Positions 29,685-43,663 of a stretch of DNA of 64,000 bases are shown piece after piece. Both the position numbers and the translations under genes were made by a program. This stretch comes from Epiperipatus broadwayi (taxonomy: Eukaryota; Onychophora; Udeonychophora; Euonychophora; Peripatidae), in NCBI GenBank assembly GCA_028023455.1, contig JAQFVV010012418.1:11074563-11138562 (forward strand), read 5' to 3'. The notes under the pieces were generated by a model that was given only the letters and a program-made list of their open reading frames with translations, did no database searches and was not told the DNA's origin. How positions within the stretch are numbered: the stretch's first letter is position 1; each line of letters starts with the position of its first letter.

Positions 29685-32180
29685 TGTACCAGTATAAATT
29701 CACCACGCTTACTCATACACAGTACCCGAGTTCAAACCCAGTCCACATTTAAGAATAAATTCCAAAACGCCAACGAAATTCAAACCCAAACCCCGGCATG
29801 ACTAACCGATGATGACTTTATAACAGCACGGGGTTATCCCTTTACTAGCTCAACTCAGAACACAGACTAAATTACTTACAGTTTTATATACAGATCTATT
29901 ATACTCTGGGTATCGGTACGGTCATTAATGTAATGTATATATTTAAGTTGTCAATACAGACAGTAGGTGACTAAATCGACTTCGAGAGTAATGAGGTGGA
30001 AGACACAAAATTAGAGTAAATAAATTGTTTAATAACAAATAGAGAGCATAAAAATATAGTATTCAAAAGTACGGTAAGATTTCCATAAATATTCTATTAT
30101 AATTAGCTACTAGTCTTTAGTAATCATTTTACCTGGTAAACAAACTCATACCAATATTTGTGTAGTGAACTGATCGACGGGTGGTTAAAGGAATCAGAGC
30201 ATTTGAGCATTGAAAATATTTCTCTACGATTTTTATTAAGTTATTTTATTTGAATAGATTCGAACCGTTGCGTGTACGAATAGTTGGAGGGTGGTTTCGT
30301 ATAACTATGATATCTAAGATTGATGTACTAGCGGTTGCCTAGATTGAAGAGCCCTACAGTAATCACTTGCAGTGCATTAACGGAATACCGGACGGCTTGT
30401 ACTTTGACAAGGCTTACTGCCCCCAAGTAGCTCCGGGACACTACAACCAGCCGGGATCATTTCGAAACCTGGTGATCCAAGAGATAACCTGGGAAAGAAT
30501 TGCTTTCTTCCCCATATGGTAGTATGGCGAGACGCTAACTTCGGCGAAGGGAAGGCATTGCCACAGTCATCGAGGGCGAGTGCTTGAAGTGGATTTGAAA
30601 AGGAATTATACCAAACCTGGGTAATCAATTCGTCTATTCCTGCGCAACAGGCTGATATAACTATTCCAATAAACATGGCGGAATCAAACTGACCGCGAAA
30701 GCAATAATTAATTAAGTTTACTCTGAAACCCCTAACCCCCCCAAGTCGTTCAGGCGGTAGCGATGATAACAAATTATACACTGAGAACTATTTCTCATTT
30801 CATGTAAGAAACCAAGATAATAAACTTAAAACCCTTTACATTTTTAAAATTGAAGTATCGGTTACAATAGTATGACAACAAAAAAACATAATAAAGTGAT
30901 TTAATATCTGCCAACTCAATATATGAAATAATCTTTACTTTAACAACGAACTTCCTTTTAAAATAACTATAATCAATATTATAAACTAGTTTTAAACAGA
31001 GTTGGGAAATATTTCTATTGGCATCGTTTGTTTATAGCATAAGTAAATAGGAAAAAAAAATATAAATGTCTTCATTTGAATTATTATTAGTAGATACAAT
31101 ATTTACAAACTATTTTCTAAAGACTAGAGCAGAGGAAAAGGAGAAAAGAAACTTTACTGACAGGTTTGAAACAGTAGCGTTATAAACAAAACAAAAAACC
31201 TACATGTGATTCATTTGATTGACAGATTAACTTATAACATTAAGCTCGTGAGAAAGTTAAAAGTTCATGTAACACCGTTACCCTTCCTTCTTCATCCGGC
31301 TTGGCTTCTCACGATGGTATTTCTGACGAACGTAGGCGCGCATTTGAAATCTACTTGGAAGGCATAGTCAATTTGGAGATTGGAAGCTGGAAATTGTGAA
31401 GCACATAAAACATGATCAGTCAGCGGCACAAAGATTCAAATTGGCGGGACAGAGATCAGCTCCTGGCACTTAGCCCATCGACATTACGGGTTACTGGTGG
31501 ACTTCTTAACAAAAGTTGGAGAGATTTCTCTAGCAACTGCTTTGCTGTTTTTGAGACGATCTACTCCCAGCCACGTCAAAAGTTAGAATGTTAGTTTTTT
31601 CTATGATGGCCACGGTTGACCTTTCTGTCCGGTTTTTGTTTTAGGCTTCACCTACTTTTCTCCAGCCTTCAGCAATCCAGCTTGACCATACAATATCAAT
31701 TATCCATTTCCATTGTTCCGTTTTCAGCTATCTTTAACTTTAATACGCAATTTTAAATTGACAAAGTAATTACAAATATAAATTCCTTATCTAATTTCGA
31801 ATACAACTCAATTACTCTATACATTTGTACAATACAGATTTTAATTAAAACCACTGATCAAAGGAATGTGACTTTTGATCAGTATTTTTAAACGACTTTG
31901 TATAATTCTAAAAGGCTAAAATTTAAGCAAATACACCCGCAATGAAACTTTTAAATTAAGCTGATATAAATTCACAAACCACGCACCCACGAATATTATT
32001 TCATGATTTGTGACATTTATGCACGGAATCTTTACATATTTATTTACAAAACATAAAATATATAGATAGCTCAATTTTTGTGACTTGAAATGGAAAAATC
32101 CCATTGCGGGCGAATAGTAGTTCGAATTACCGTACTTAAACACATGAAACGAAGATCGGTTCTTCGATCTGTCTGTTTCA
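29685..32180 (-). repeat. LTR 1 of gag-only element (2496 bp)
   Basis: Starts TGTACCAGTATAAA and ends TCTGTTTCA on the + strand. In the element's sense this is the downstream-most LTR. LTR 1 differs from LTRs 2 and 3 at several positions those two share (for example 'agctcgtgag' versus 'agctcgggag'). Confidence 0.88.
30377..30781 (-). other. Open frame inside the LTR, doubtful gene
   Basis: A 134-codon frame in LTR 1 lies in a locally more GC-rich patch. Homologous patches in LTR 2 (35316-35627 and upstream) and LTR 3 (40252-40656) carry 1-bp indels that change the N-terminal half, while the last 80 or so codons remain open in all three. No domain is recognised. It may be captured sequence or regulatory DNA rather than a gene. 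Confidence 0.3.
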
Positions 32181-32397
32181 TTTCTTCTCACTTTAAAAAA
32201 AAATAACAAAAAAAAATGTTTATACATAATTCACTGGTTAACATTTCTTACAGAATTGATCGACTTTGGAGAACAGTCTGGGTGGGGGTTCGAACCTAAC
32301 ATTTATCAAATTTGGGTGTATTAATCCGTTGTTCTTTTACTCATCATCATAGACATTTCACAGTGGTCATTTACCGGGTTATCATTTATTGTAGTTT
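32181..32397 (-). other. 3' untranslated region and polypurine tract of gag-only element, unit 1
   Basis: About 217 bp between the gag stop and the LTR. On the minus strand it ends in the polypurine tract AAAGTGAGAAGAAA (+ strand 32181-32194), where plus-strand DNA synthesis would start. There is no room for pol. Confidence 0.75.
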
Positions 32398-33555
32398 CTA
32401 CTTTCTCCCTGGGTCGGGAGGTATATAAGGTTTTAACAGCCTGGTATTGTAACTACACTGCTCCCATTCCCTTTTTGTTGGATACAAGTCCCCATAGTCG
32501 ATCTGGTCTAGCAGTTCCACCATTTTCTCGAACGACATAGGGCAGATCCCCAGCATTATCCTTTGCACCCACGGTGGTAGGTTATGCACGATGATACGGG
32601 TAATGTGCTGCTCCGTGTAGCTAAAAGCGGTGAGAGATTTAAGTATCATCGCTTGGTGCGTGAAGAAGGCTGCAAAACTCTGTCTGCCACTCTCATCGTA
32701 TTTCAAATTTGAGAACTTGTGTAAAAGTCCCTCCTGCTTCTCCACACTCCAATACCTTTTCAAAATAGCTTCTTCATAGCCTCGCATAGTACTCGGTGGT
32801 TGTTTTAATAATTTCCACCACACCTTCGCAGCTTCCCTCAGATAATGGCTGGCTACCGTTATTCTCTCCCTTTCGGTCATCGGGTGGAAGCACAGAAATT
32901 CTTTGATGCTGTCCAGATGCACGGCTGGATTTTCCCCGGGGTCGCCTCTGAATGTCTGAATCTGGATAGATGATCCGAAGTGAGGGATGTTAATCGTCCT
33001 TATTGGTGGGTGCACTGCCTGCTCTCTTTTTATCCCTTTTCCTTTGTTACTAGTTCCCATTGCCGCTATTAGGTTTTCACTTTGGCCCTGCGCATCAGTT
33101 TGCCTTTCCAACTCAACATTTTCAACGTCTAGGTCCTGGCCTGTCTTCTCTTCGATGGCTACTTCGCTCTGGGTTTCTAATTCCATCGGGATGGTTCGGT
33201 CCTCTTCTCCCTTCCTTGCACTGGTATTAGCTTTATCTTCCCTACCTGTTTTACCGTCCGTCCCCATACGCCATTCTTCAATCCTTAACATAAGCTCCAT
33301 CATCGCCATCATAATCTTCCTGTCCTCTCTCATCTCCTCAAGGATCGCGTCAAACTTCGTATCACGATCGTGATCCCTCTGTTTGGTTTTCCTATCTAAT
33401 CGACCAAAACTTTTTTTTTTGTCGGGAAATTTCTTGAACACAATTTCGTGATCACTGGATGTGTCAGATGTCTCCGCGCCAGTTGCGGATGAATTATTGT
33501 TTCCTTCTATTTCTGCCATTTTCTCTTTGTTTTTATTTATAAGTGTCTTCAGCAT
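32398..33555 (-). CDS. gag: Retrotransposon Gag protein, unit 1
   Basis: An intact 385-residue frame. Residues 1-170 are highly charged and low in complexity (E, K, D, R, with a DRDTKFDAILEEMRED segment), probably flexible or coiled. Residues 195-355 resemble the Retrotrans_gag core: AAKVWWKLL (WW at 246-247), ILKRYW (267-269), VEKQEGLLHKF, and a C-terminal LPPWVQRIML helix region. No CCHC zinc knuckle and no protease motif follow. Gag would form the cytoplasmic particle that packages element RNA. Methionine 13 (MAEIEGNN) is an alternative start. Only about six residues differ from the unit 2 copy, so the frame has stayed open. Confidence 0.88.
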   Translation of the reverse strand: MLKTLINKNKEKMAEIEGNNNSSATGAETSDTSSDHEIVFKKFPDKKKSFGRLDRKTKQRDHDRDTKFDAILEEMREDRKIMMAMMELMLRIEEWRMGTDGKTGREDKANTSARKGEEDRTIPMELETQSEVAIEEKTGQDLDVENVELERQTDAQGQSENLIAAMGTSNKGKGIKREQAVHPPIRTINIPHFGSSIQIQTFRGDPGENPAVHLDSIKEFLCFHPMTERERITVASHYLREAAKVWWKLLKQPPSTMRGYEEAILKRYWSVEKQEGLLHKFSNLKYDESGRQSFAAFFTHQAMILKSLTAFSYTEQHITRIIVHNLPPWVQRIMLGICPMSFEKMVELLDQIDYGDLYPTKREWEQCSYNTRLLKPYIPPDPGRK

Positions 33556-34623
33556 AAGAGTTAATTTTGTAAAATAATTTGATTTGTATATATAACATAA
33601 AGATACTGATCCCTGATCCTATTGCCAAATCCTTCCCCGCTGCTGATACTGTTTGTGTGGCTTCCTTCCTTTCTCTTTTTTTTTTCGCCTACGTTCCGAC
33701 TGGTTTCTGTTATCTAAACTTTTCACTGTTAATATTTTTTTCCCCTTTTCTTTTTTCTTTTTATTTAGGTATATACAATATGACATGCTTAAATCATTAC
33801 TAAAAGAACAAAGGGAAAAAACTTTATTTCACCCAGTTCGCACTGTTCTCCTCAGTCCTATAATATAAACATATTAATAATGGGTACATAACACAATATT
33901 ATTTTTGTACTACTGTCAGTAATTCTCTCTATATACATATGCCACCATTCTCTCTTTTGAACCCAACAAAACTCACCACTGTTGTATGGACAAACATATT
34001 TGCTGACAAATTTATTTGAAAGGCGCCAGCCAGCAACATGTGACCAATAGATACTTTAATCCACTGATCCCCAAATATATACTTTTTACATGACCTAATA
34101 ATCATTTGATTCAAGATTAATGCTTTATATAGGGGACGATTAATATTAACTCTGACTCTGATAAGATTTTTTTATATTACACTATATATATATACGTACG
34201 TGTTTTTATTTTTAAGACCTGGAATTAATTCTACTTCTTTACTTTTTTCTTGAAAAATTGCAAACAACAAGAATGAACTCGCAAAAAAAAATTATGGAAT
34301 AACACTCGTTTATTTTAATTAAATCAACGCACAAAATCGCTTCCGCTCTCTTTTCAAAAAATCTCACTCTGTTTCTTAACGATATTTGGAAGTAGACTGT
34401 TTACTGAAACTTGGTGTAAGGGAAAAAAAACAAATTTTATCCTTGCTTTACTCAACTATCGTTTTAACTTGCGCATTTTAATACGCCAAATACATATCAA
34501 TATTATGACAAACAACAAAAATCGAATATTTTTATAATTTAACTGTTTACTCTCGTTCACTCTGCAGGGTGTGGGAGATTTCTTCATCGGAGCACCACGG
34601 AGGGCGTCCAAAAATTTACTAAC
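33556..34623 (-). other. Long 5' leader of gag-only element, unit 1
   Basis: About 1.07 kb between the LTR and the gag start in element sense. It would hold the primer-binding and packaging sites. I could not identify a convincing primer-binding site next to the LTR end at 34624. Short open frames here have no recognisable domain. Confidence 0.6.
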
Positions 34624-37119
34624 TGTACCGGTATAAATTCACCACGCTTACTCATACACAGTACCCGAGTTCAAACCCAGTCCACGTTTAAGAATAAATT
34701 CCAAAACGCCAACGAAATTCAAACCCAAACCCCGGCATGACTAACCGATGATGACTTTATAACAGCACGGGGTTATCCCTTTACTAGCTCAACTCAGAAC
34801 ACAGACTAAATTACTTACAGTTTTATATACAGATCTATTATACTCTGGGTATCGGTACGGTCATTAATGTAATGTATATATTTAAGTTGTCAATACAGAC
34901 AGTAGGTGACTAAATCGACTTCGAGAGTAATGAGGTGGAAGACACAAAATTAGAGTAAATAAATTGTTTAATAACAAATAGAGAGCATAAAAATATAGTA
35001 TTCAAAAGTACGGTAAGATTTCCATAAATATTCTATTATAATTAGCTACTAGTCTTTAGTAATCATTTTACCTGGTAAACAAACTCATACCAATATTTGT
35101 GTAGTGAACTGATCGACGGGTGGTTAAAGGAATCAGAGCATTTGAGCATTGAAAATATTTCTCTACGATTTTTATTAAGTTATTTTATTCGAATAGATTC
35201 GAACCGTTGCGTGTACGAATAGTTGGAGGGTGGTTTCGTATAACTATGATATCTAAGATTGATGTACTAGTGGTTGCCTAGATTGAAGAGCCCTACAGTA
35301 ATCACTTGCAGTGCATTAACGGAATACCGGACGGCTTGTACTTTGACAAGGCTTAATGCCCCCAAGTAGCTCCGGGACACTACAACCAGCCGGGATCATT
35401 TCGAAACCCGGTGATCCAAGAGATAACCTGGGAAAGAATTGCTTTCTTCCCCATATGGTAGTATGGCGAGACGCTAACTTCGGCGAAGGGAAGGCATTGC
35501 CACAGTCATCGAGGGCGAGTGCTTGAAGTGGATTTGAAAAGGAATTATACCAAACCTGGGGAATCAATTCGTCTATTTCTGCGCAACAGGCTGATATAAC
35601 TATTCCAATAAAACATGGCGGAATCAAACTGACCGCGAAAGCAATAATTAATTAAGTTTACTCTGAAACCCCTAACTCCCCCAGGTCGTTCAGGCGGTAG
35701 CGATGATAACAAATTATACACTGAGAACTATTTCTCATTTCATGTAAGAAACCAAGATAATAAACTTAAAACCCTTTACATTTTTAAAATTGAAGTATCG
35801 GTTACAATAGTATGACAACAAAAAAAAAACATAATAAAGTGATTTAATATCTGCCAACTCAATATATGAAATAATCTTTACTTTAACAACGAACTTCCTT
35901 TTAAAATAACTATAATCAATATTATAAACTAGTTTTAAACAGAGTTGGGAAATATTTCTATTGGCATCGTTTGTTTATAGCATAAGTAAATAGAAAAAAA
36001 ATATAAATGTCTTCATTTGAATTATTATTAGTAGATACAATATTTACAAACTATTTTCTAAAGACTAGAGCAGAGGAAAAGGAGAAAAGAAAATTTACTG
36101 ACAGGTTTGAAACAGTAGCGTTATAAACGAAACAAAAAAACTTACATGTGATTCATTTGATTGACAGATTAACTTATAACATTAAGCTCGGGAGAAAGTT
36201 AAAAGTTCATGTAACACAGTTACCCTTCCTTCTTCATCCGGCTTGGCTTCTCACGATGGTATTTCTGACGAACGTAGGCGCGCATTTGAAATCTACTTGG
36301 AAGGCATAGTCAATTTGGAGATTGGAAGCTGGAAATTGTGAAGCACATAAAACATGATCAGTCAGCGGCACAAAGATTCAAATTGGCGGGACAGAGATCA
36401 GCTCCTGGCACTTAGCCCATCGACATTACGGTTTACTGGTGGACTTCTTAACAAAAGTTGGAGAGATGTCTCTAGCAACTGCTTTGCTGTTTTGAGACGA
36501 TCTACTCTCAGCCACGTCAAAAGTTAGAATGTTAGTTTTTTCTACGATGGCCACGGTTGACCTTTCTGTCCGGTTTTTGTTTTAGGCTCCGCCTACTTTT
36601 CTCTAGCCTTCAGCAATCCAGCTTGACCATACAATATCAATTATCCATTTCCATTGTTCCGTTTTCAGCTATCTTTAACTTTAATACGCAATTTTAAATT
36701 GACAAAGTAATTACAAATATAAATTCCTTATCTAATTTCGAATACAACTCAATTACTCTATACATTTGTACAATACAGATTTTAATTAAAACCACTGATC
36801 AAAGGAATGTGACTTTTGATCAGTATTTTTAAACGACTTTGTATAATTCTAAAAGGCTAAAATTTAAGCAAATACACCCGCAATGAAACTTTTAAATTAA
36901 GCTGATATAAATTCACAAACCACGCACACACGAATATTATTTCATGATTTGTGACATTTATGCACGGAATCTTTACATATTTATTTACAAAACATAAAAT
37001 ATATATAGCTCAATTTTTGTGACTTGAAATGGAAAAATCCCATTGCGGGCGAATAGTATTTCGAATTACCGTACTTAAACACATGAAACTAAGATCGGTT
37101 CTTCGATCTGTCTGTTTCA
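34624..37119 (-). repeat. LTR 2 (central, shared) of gag-only element (2496 bp)
   Basis: Starts TGTACCGGTATAAA and ends CTGTTTCA on the + strand. It serves as the 5' LTR for unit 1 and the 3' LTR for unit 2. The single shared LTR between two internal regions is the signature of LTR-LTR recombination or of a dimeric insertion. Confidence 0.88.
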
Positions 37120-37336
37120 TTTCTTCTCACTTTAAAAAAAAATAACAAAAAAAAATGTTTATACATAATTCACTGGTTAACATTTCTTACAGAATTGATC
37201 GACTTTGGAGAACAGTCTGGGTGGGGGTTCGAACCTAACATTTATCAAATTTGGGTGTATTAATCCGTTGTTCTTTTACTCATCATCATAGACATTTCAC
37301 AGTGGTCATTTACCGGGTTATCATTTATTGTAGTTT
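37120..37336 (-). other. 3' untranslated region and polypurine tract, unit 2
   Basis: Same arrangement as unit 1: about 217 bp from the gag stop to the LTR, with the purine tract at + strand 37120-37133. Confidence 0.75.
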
Positions 37337-38494
37337 CTACTTTCTCCCTGGGTCGGGAGGTATATAAGGTTTTAACGGCCTGGTATTGTAACTACACTGC
37401 TCCCATTCCCTTTTTGTTGGATACAAGTCCCCATAGTCGATCTGGTTTAGCAGTTCCACAGTTTTCTCGAACGACATAGGGCAGATCCCCAGCATTATCC
37501 TTTGCACCCACGGTGGTAGGTTATGCACGACGATACGGGTAATGTGCTGCTCCGTGTAGCTAAAAGCGGTGAGAGATTTAAGTATCATCGCTTGGTGCGT
37601 GAAGAAGGCTGCAAAACTCTGTCTGCCACTCTCATCGTATTTCAAATTCGAGAACTTGTGTAAAAGTCCCTCCTGCTTCTCCACACTCCAATACCTTTTC
37701 AAAATAGCTTCTTCATAGCCTCGCATAGTACTCGGTGGTTGTTTTAATAATTTCCACCACACCTTCGCAGCTTCCCTCAGATAATGGCTGGCTACCGTTA
37801 TTCTCTCCCTTTCGGTCATCGGGTGGAAGCACAGAAATTCTTTGATGCTGTCCAGATGCACGGCTGGATTTTCCCCGGGGTCGCCTCTGAATGTCTGAAT
37901 CTGGATAGATGATCCGAAGTGAGGGATGTTAATCGTCCTTATTGGTGGGTGCACTGCCTGCTCTCTTTTTATCCCTTTTCCTTTGTTACTAGTTCCCATT
38001 GCCGCTATTAGGTTTTCACTTTGGCCCTGCGCATCAGTTTGCCTTTCCAACTCAACATTTTCAACGTCTAGGTCCTGGCCTGTCTTCTCTTCGATGGCTA
38101 CTTCGCTCTGGGTTTCTAATTCCATCGGGATGGTTTGGTCCTCTTCTCCCTTCCTTGCACTGGTATTAGCTTTATCTTCCCTACCTGTTTTACCGTCCGT
38201 CCCCATACGCCATTCTTCAATCCTTAACATACGCTCCATCATCGCCATCATAATCTTCCTGTCCTCTCTCATCTCCTCAAGGATCGCGTCAAACTTCGTA
38301 TCACGATCGTGATCCCTCTGTTTGGTTTTCCTATCTAATCGACCAAAACTTTTTTTTTTGTCGGGAAATTTCTTGAACACAATTTCGTGATCACTGGATG
38401 TGTCAGATGTCTCTGCGCCAGTTGCGGATGAATTATTGTTTCCTTCTATTTCTGCCATTTTCTCTTTGTTTTTATTTATAAGTGTCTTCAGCAT
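37337..38494 (-). CDS. gag: Retrotransposon Gag protein, unit 2
   Basis: An intact 385-residue frame, colinear with the unit 1 Gag. Differences I can see are L88R, R120Q, I321V, M345T, D350N and L373P (unit 1 to unit 2), mostly outside the WW/RYW landmarks. Two intact copies with only replacement-scale noise point to recent duplication rather than long decay. Confidence 0.88.
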   Translation of the reverse strand: MLKTLINKNKEKMAEIEGNNNSSATGAETSDTSSDHEIVFKKFPDKKKSFGRLDRKTKQRDHDRDTKFDAILEEMREDRKIMMAMMERMLRIEEWRMGTDGKTGREDKANTSARKGEEDQTIPMELETQSEVAIEEKTGQDLDVENVELERQTDAQGQSENLIAAMGTSNKGKGIKREQAVHPPIRTINIPHFGSSIQIQTFRGDPGENPAVHLDSIKEFLCFHPMTERERITVASHYLREAAKVWWKLLKQPPSTMRGYEEAILKRYWSVEKQEGLLHKFSNLKYDESGRQSFAAFFTHQAMILKSLTAFSYTEQHITRIVVHNLPPWVQRIMLGICPMSFEKTVELLNQIDYGDLYPTKREWEQCSYNTRPLKPYIPPDPGRK

Positions 38495-39559
38495 AAGAGT
38501 TAATTTTGTAAAATAATTTGATTTGTATATATAACATAAAGATACTGATCCCTGATCCTATTGCCAAATCCTTCCCCGCTGCTGATACTGTTTGTGTGGC
38601 TTCCTTCCTTTCTCTTTTTTTCGCCTACGTTCCGACTGGTTTCTGTTATCTAAACTTTTCACTGTTAATATTTTTTTCCCCTTTCTTTTTTTCTTTTTAT
38701 TTAGGTATATACAATATGACATGCTCAAATCATTACTAAAAGAACAAAGGGAAAAACTTTATTTCACCCAGTTCGCACTGTTCTCCTCAGTCCTATAATA
38801 TAAACATATTAATAATGGGTACATAACACAATATTATTTTTGTACTACTGTCAGTAATTCTCTCTATATACATATGCCACCATTCTCTCTTTTGAACCCA
38901 ACAAAACTCACCACTGTTGTATGGACAAACATATTTGCTGACAAATTTATTTGAAAGGCGCCAGCCAGCAACATGTGACCAATAGATACTTTAATCCACT
39001 GATCCCCAAATATATACTTTTTACATGACCTAATAATCATTTGATTCAAGATTAATGCTTTATATAGGGGACGATTAATATTAACTCTGACTCTGATAAG
39101 ATTTTTTTATATTACACTATATATATATACGTACGTGTTTTTATTTTTAAGACCTGGAATTAATTCTACTTCTTTACTTTTTTCTTGAAAAATTGCAAAC
39201 AACAAGAATGAACTCGCAAAAAAAATTATGGAATAACACTCGTTTATTTTAATTAAATCAACGCACAAAATCGCTTCCGCTCTCTTTTCAAAAAATCTCA
39301 CTCTGTTTCTTAACGATATTTGGAAGTAGACTGTTTACTGAAACTTGGTGTAAGGGAAAAAAAAAACAAATTTTATCCTTGCTTTACTCAACTATCGTTT
39401 TAACTTGCGCATTTTAATACGCCAAATACATATCAATATTATGACAAACAACAAAAATCGAATATTTTTATAATTTAACTGTTTACTCTCGTTCACTCTG
39501 CAGGGTGTGGGAGATTTCTTCATCGGAGCACCACGGAGGGCGTCCAAAAATTTACTAAC
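38495..39559 (-). other. Long 5' leader of gag-only element, unit 2
   Basis: About 1.06 kb, near-identical to the unit 1 leader apart from small homopolymer length differences and a few substitutions. Confidence 0.6.
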
Positions 39560-42053
39560 TGTACTGGTATAAATTCACCACGCTTACTCATACACAGTAC
39601 CCGAGTTCAAACCCAGTCCACGTTTAAGAATAAATTCCAAAACGCCAACGAAATTCAAACCCAAACCCCGGCATGACTAACCGATGATGACTTTATAACA
39701 GCACGGGGTTATCCCTTTACTAGCTCAACTCAGAACACAGACTAAATTACTTACAGTTTTATATACAGATCTATTATACTCTGGGTATCGGTACGGTCAT
39801 TAATGTAATGTATATATTTAAGTTGTCAATACAGGCAGTAGGTGACTAAATCGACTTCGAGAGTAATGAGGTGGAAGACACAAAATTAGAGTAAATAAAT
39901 TGTTTAATAACAAATAGAGAGCATAAAAATATAGTATTCAAAAGTATGGTAAGATTTCCATAAATATTCTATTATAATTAGCTACTAGTCTTTAGTAATC
40001 ATTTTACCTGGTAAACAAACTCATACCAATATTTGTGTAGTGAACTGATCGACGGGTGGTTAAAGGAATCAGAGCATTTGAGCATTGAAAATATTTCTCT
40101 ACGATTTTTATTAAGTTATTTTATTCGAATAGATTCGAACCGTTGCATGTACGAATAGTTGGAGGGTGGTTTCGTATAACTATGATATCTAAGATTGATG
40201 TACTAGTGGTTGCCTAGATTGAAGAGCCCTACAGTAATCACTTGCAGTGCATTAACGGAATACCGGACGACTTGTACTTTGACAGGGCTTACTGCCCCCA
40301 AGTAGCTCCGGGACACTACAACCAGCCGGGATCATTTCAAAACCCGGTGATCCAAGAGATAACCTGGGAAAGAATTGCTTTCTTCCCCATATGGTAGTAT
40401 GGCGAGACGCTAACTTCGGCGAAGGGAAGGCATTGCCACAGTCATCGAGGGCGAGTGCTTGAAGTGGATTTGAAAAGGAATTATACAAACCTGGGGAATC
40501 AATTCGTCTATTCCTGCGCAACAGGCTGATATAACTATTCCAATAAAACATGGCGGAATCAAACTGACCGCGAAAGCAATAATTAATTAAGTTTATTCTG
40601 AAACCCCTAACTCCCCCAGGTTGTTCAGGCGGTAGCGATGATAACAAATTATACACTGAGAACTATTTCTCATTTCATGTAAGAAACCAAGATAATAACT
40701 TAAAACCCTTTACATTTTTAAAATTGAAGTATCGGTTACAATAGTATGACAACAAAAAAAAACATAATAAAGTGATTTAATATCTGCCAACTCAATATAT
40801 GAAATAATCTTTACTTTAACAACGAACTTCCTTTTAAAATAACTATAATCAATATTATAAACTAGTTTTAAACAGAGTTGGGAAATATTTCTATTGGCAT
40901 CGTTTGTTTATAGCATAAGTAAATAGGAAAAAAAAATATAAATGTCTTCATTTGAATTATTATTAGTAGATACAATATTTACAAACTATTTTCTAAAGAC
41001 TAGAGCAGAGGAAAAGGAGAAAAGAAAATTTACTGACAGGTTTGAAACAGTAGCGTTATAAACAAAACAAAAAACCTACATGTGATTCATTTGATTGACA
41101 GATTAACTTATAACATTAAGCTCGGGAGAAAGTTAAAAGTTCATGTAACACCGTTACCCTTCCTTCTTCATCCGGCTTGGCTTCTCACGATGGTATTTCC
41201 GACGAACGTAGGCGCGCATTTGAAATCTACTTGGAAGGCATAGTCAATTTGGAGATTGGAAGCTGGAAATTGTGAAGCACATAAAACATGATCAGTCAGC
41301 GGCACAAAGATTCAAATTGGCGGGACAGAGATCAGCTCCTGGCACTTAGCCCATCGACATTACGGGTTACTGGTGGACTTCTTAACAAAAGTTGGAGGGA
41401 TGTCTCTAGCAACTGCTTTGCTGTTTTGAGACGATCTACTCTCAGCCACGTCAAAAGTTAGAATGTTAGTTTTTTCTATGATGGCCACGGTTGACCTTTC
41501 TGTCCGGTTTTTGTTTTAGGCTTCACCTACTTTTTTCCAGCCTTCAGCAATCCAGATTGACCATACAATATCAATTATCCATTTTCATTATTCTGTTTTC
41601 AGCTATCTAACTTTAATACGCAATTTTAAATTGACAAAGTAATTACAAATATAAATTCCTTATCTAATTTCGAATACAACTCAATTACTCTATACATTTG
41701 TATAATACAGTTTTTAATTAAAACTACTGATCAAAGGAATGTGACTTTTGATCAGTATTTTTAAACGACTTTGTATAATTCTAAAAGGCTAAAATTTAAG
41801 CAAATACACCCGCAATGAAACTTTTAAATTAAGCTGATATAAATTCACAAACCACGCACCCACGAATATTATTTCATGATTTGTGACATTTATGCACGGA
41901 ATCTTTACATATTTATTTACAAAACATAAAATATATAGATAGCTCAATTTTTGTGACTTGAAATGGAAAAATCCCATTGCGGGCGAATAGTATTTCGAAT
42001 TACCGTACTTAAACACATGAAACGAAGATCGGTTCTTCGATCTGTCTGTTTCA
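39560..42053 (-). repeat. LTR 3 of gag-only element (2494 bp)
   Basis: Starts TGTACTGGTATAAA and ends CTGTTTCA, followed by 'atatatata'. In element sense it is the promoter-bearing 5' LTR of unit 2. It has a few private indels, for example the loss of three bases in 'ctatctaac' near 41608. Confidence 0.88.

Positions 42054-43663
<1,610 letters not shown>

Larger units (their letters stand above)
29685..42053 (-). mobile_element. Tandem gag-only LTR retrotransposon (LTR-int-LTR-int-LTR)
   Basis: Three LTRs of 2494-2496 bp alternate with two internal regions of about 2440 bp, giving a 4.94-kb period. The element reads on the minus strand: a purine tract AAAGTGAGAAGAAA abuts the 3' LTR of each internal region, and each internal region has one gag gene in that strand. 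Each LTR begins TG and ends CA. Flanks are 'atat' on both sides (29681-29684 and 42054-42057), compatible with a target duplication but uninformative in AT-rich DNA. No protease, RT, RNase H or integrase is present in either internal region, so the element is non-autonomous. High identity between units suggests recent origin. Confidence 0.88.

Noticed and set aside
32987-33373. 128-codon + strand frame (and its twin at 37926-38312)
   Set aside because: It is the antisense shadow of the intact gag frame and shows no domain of its own.
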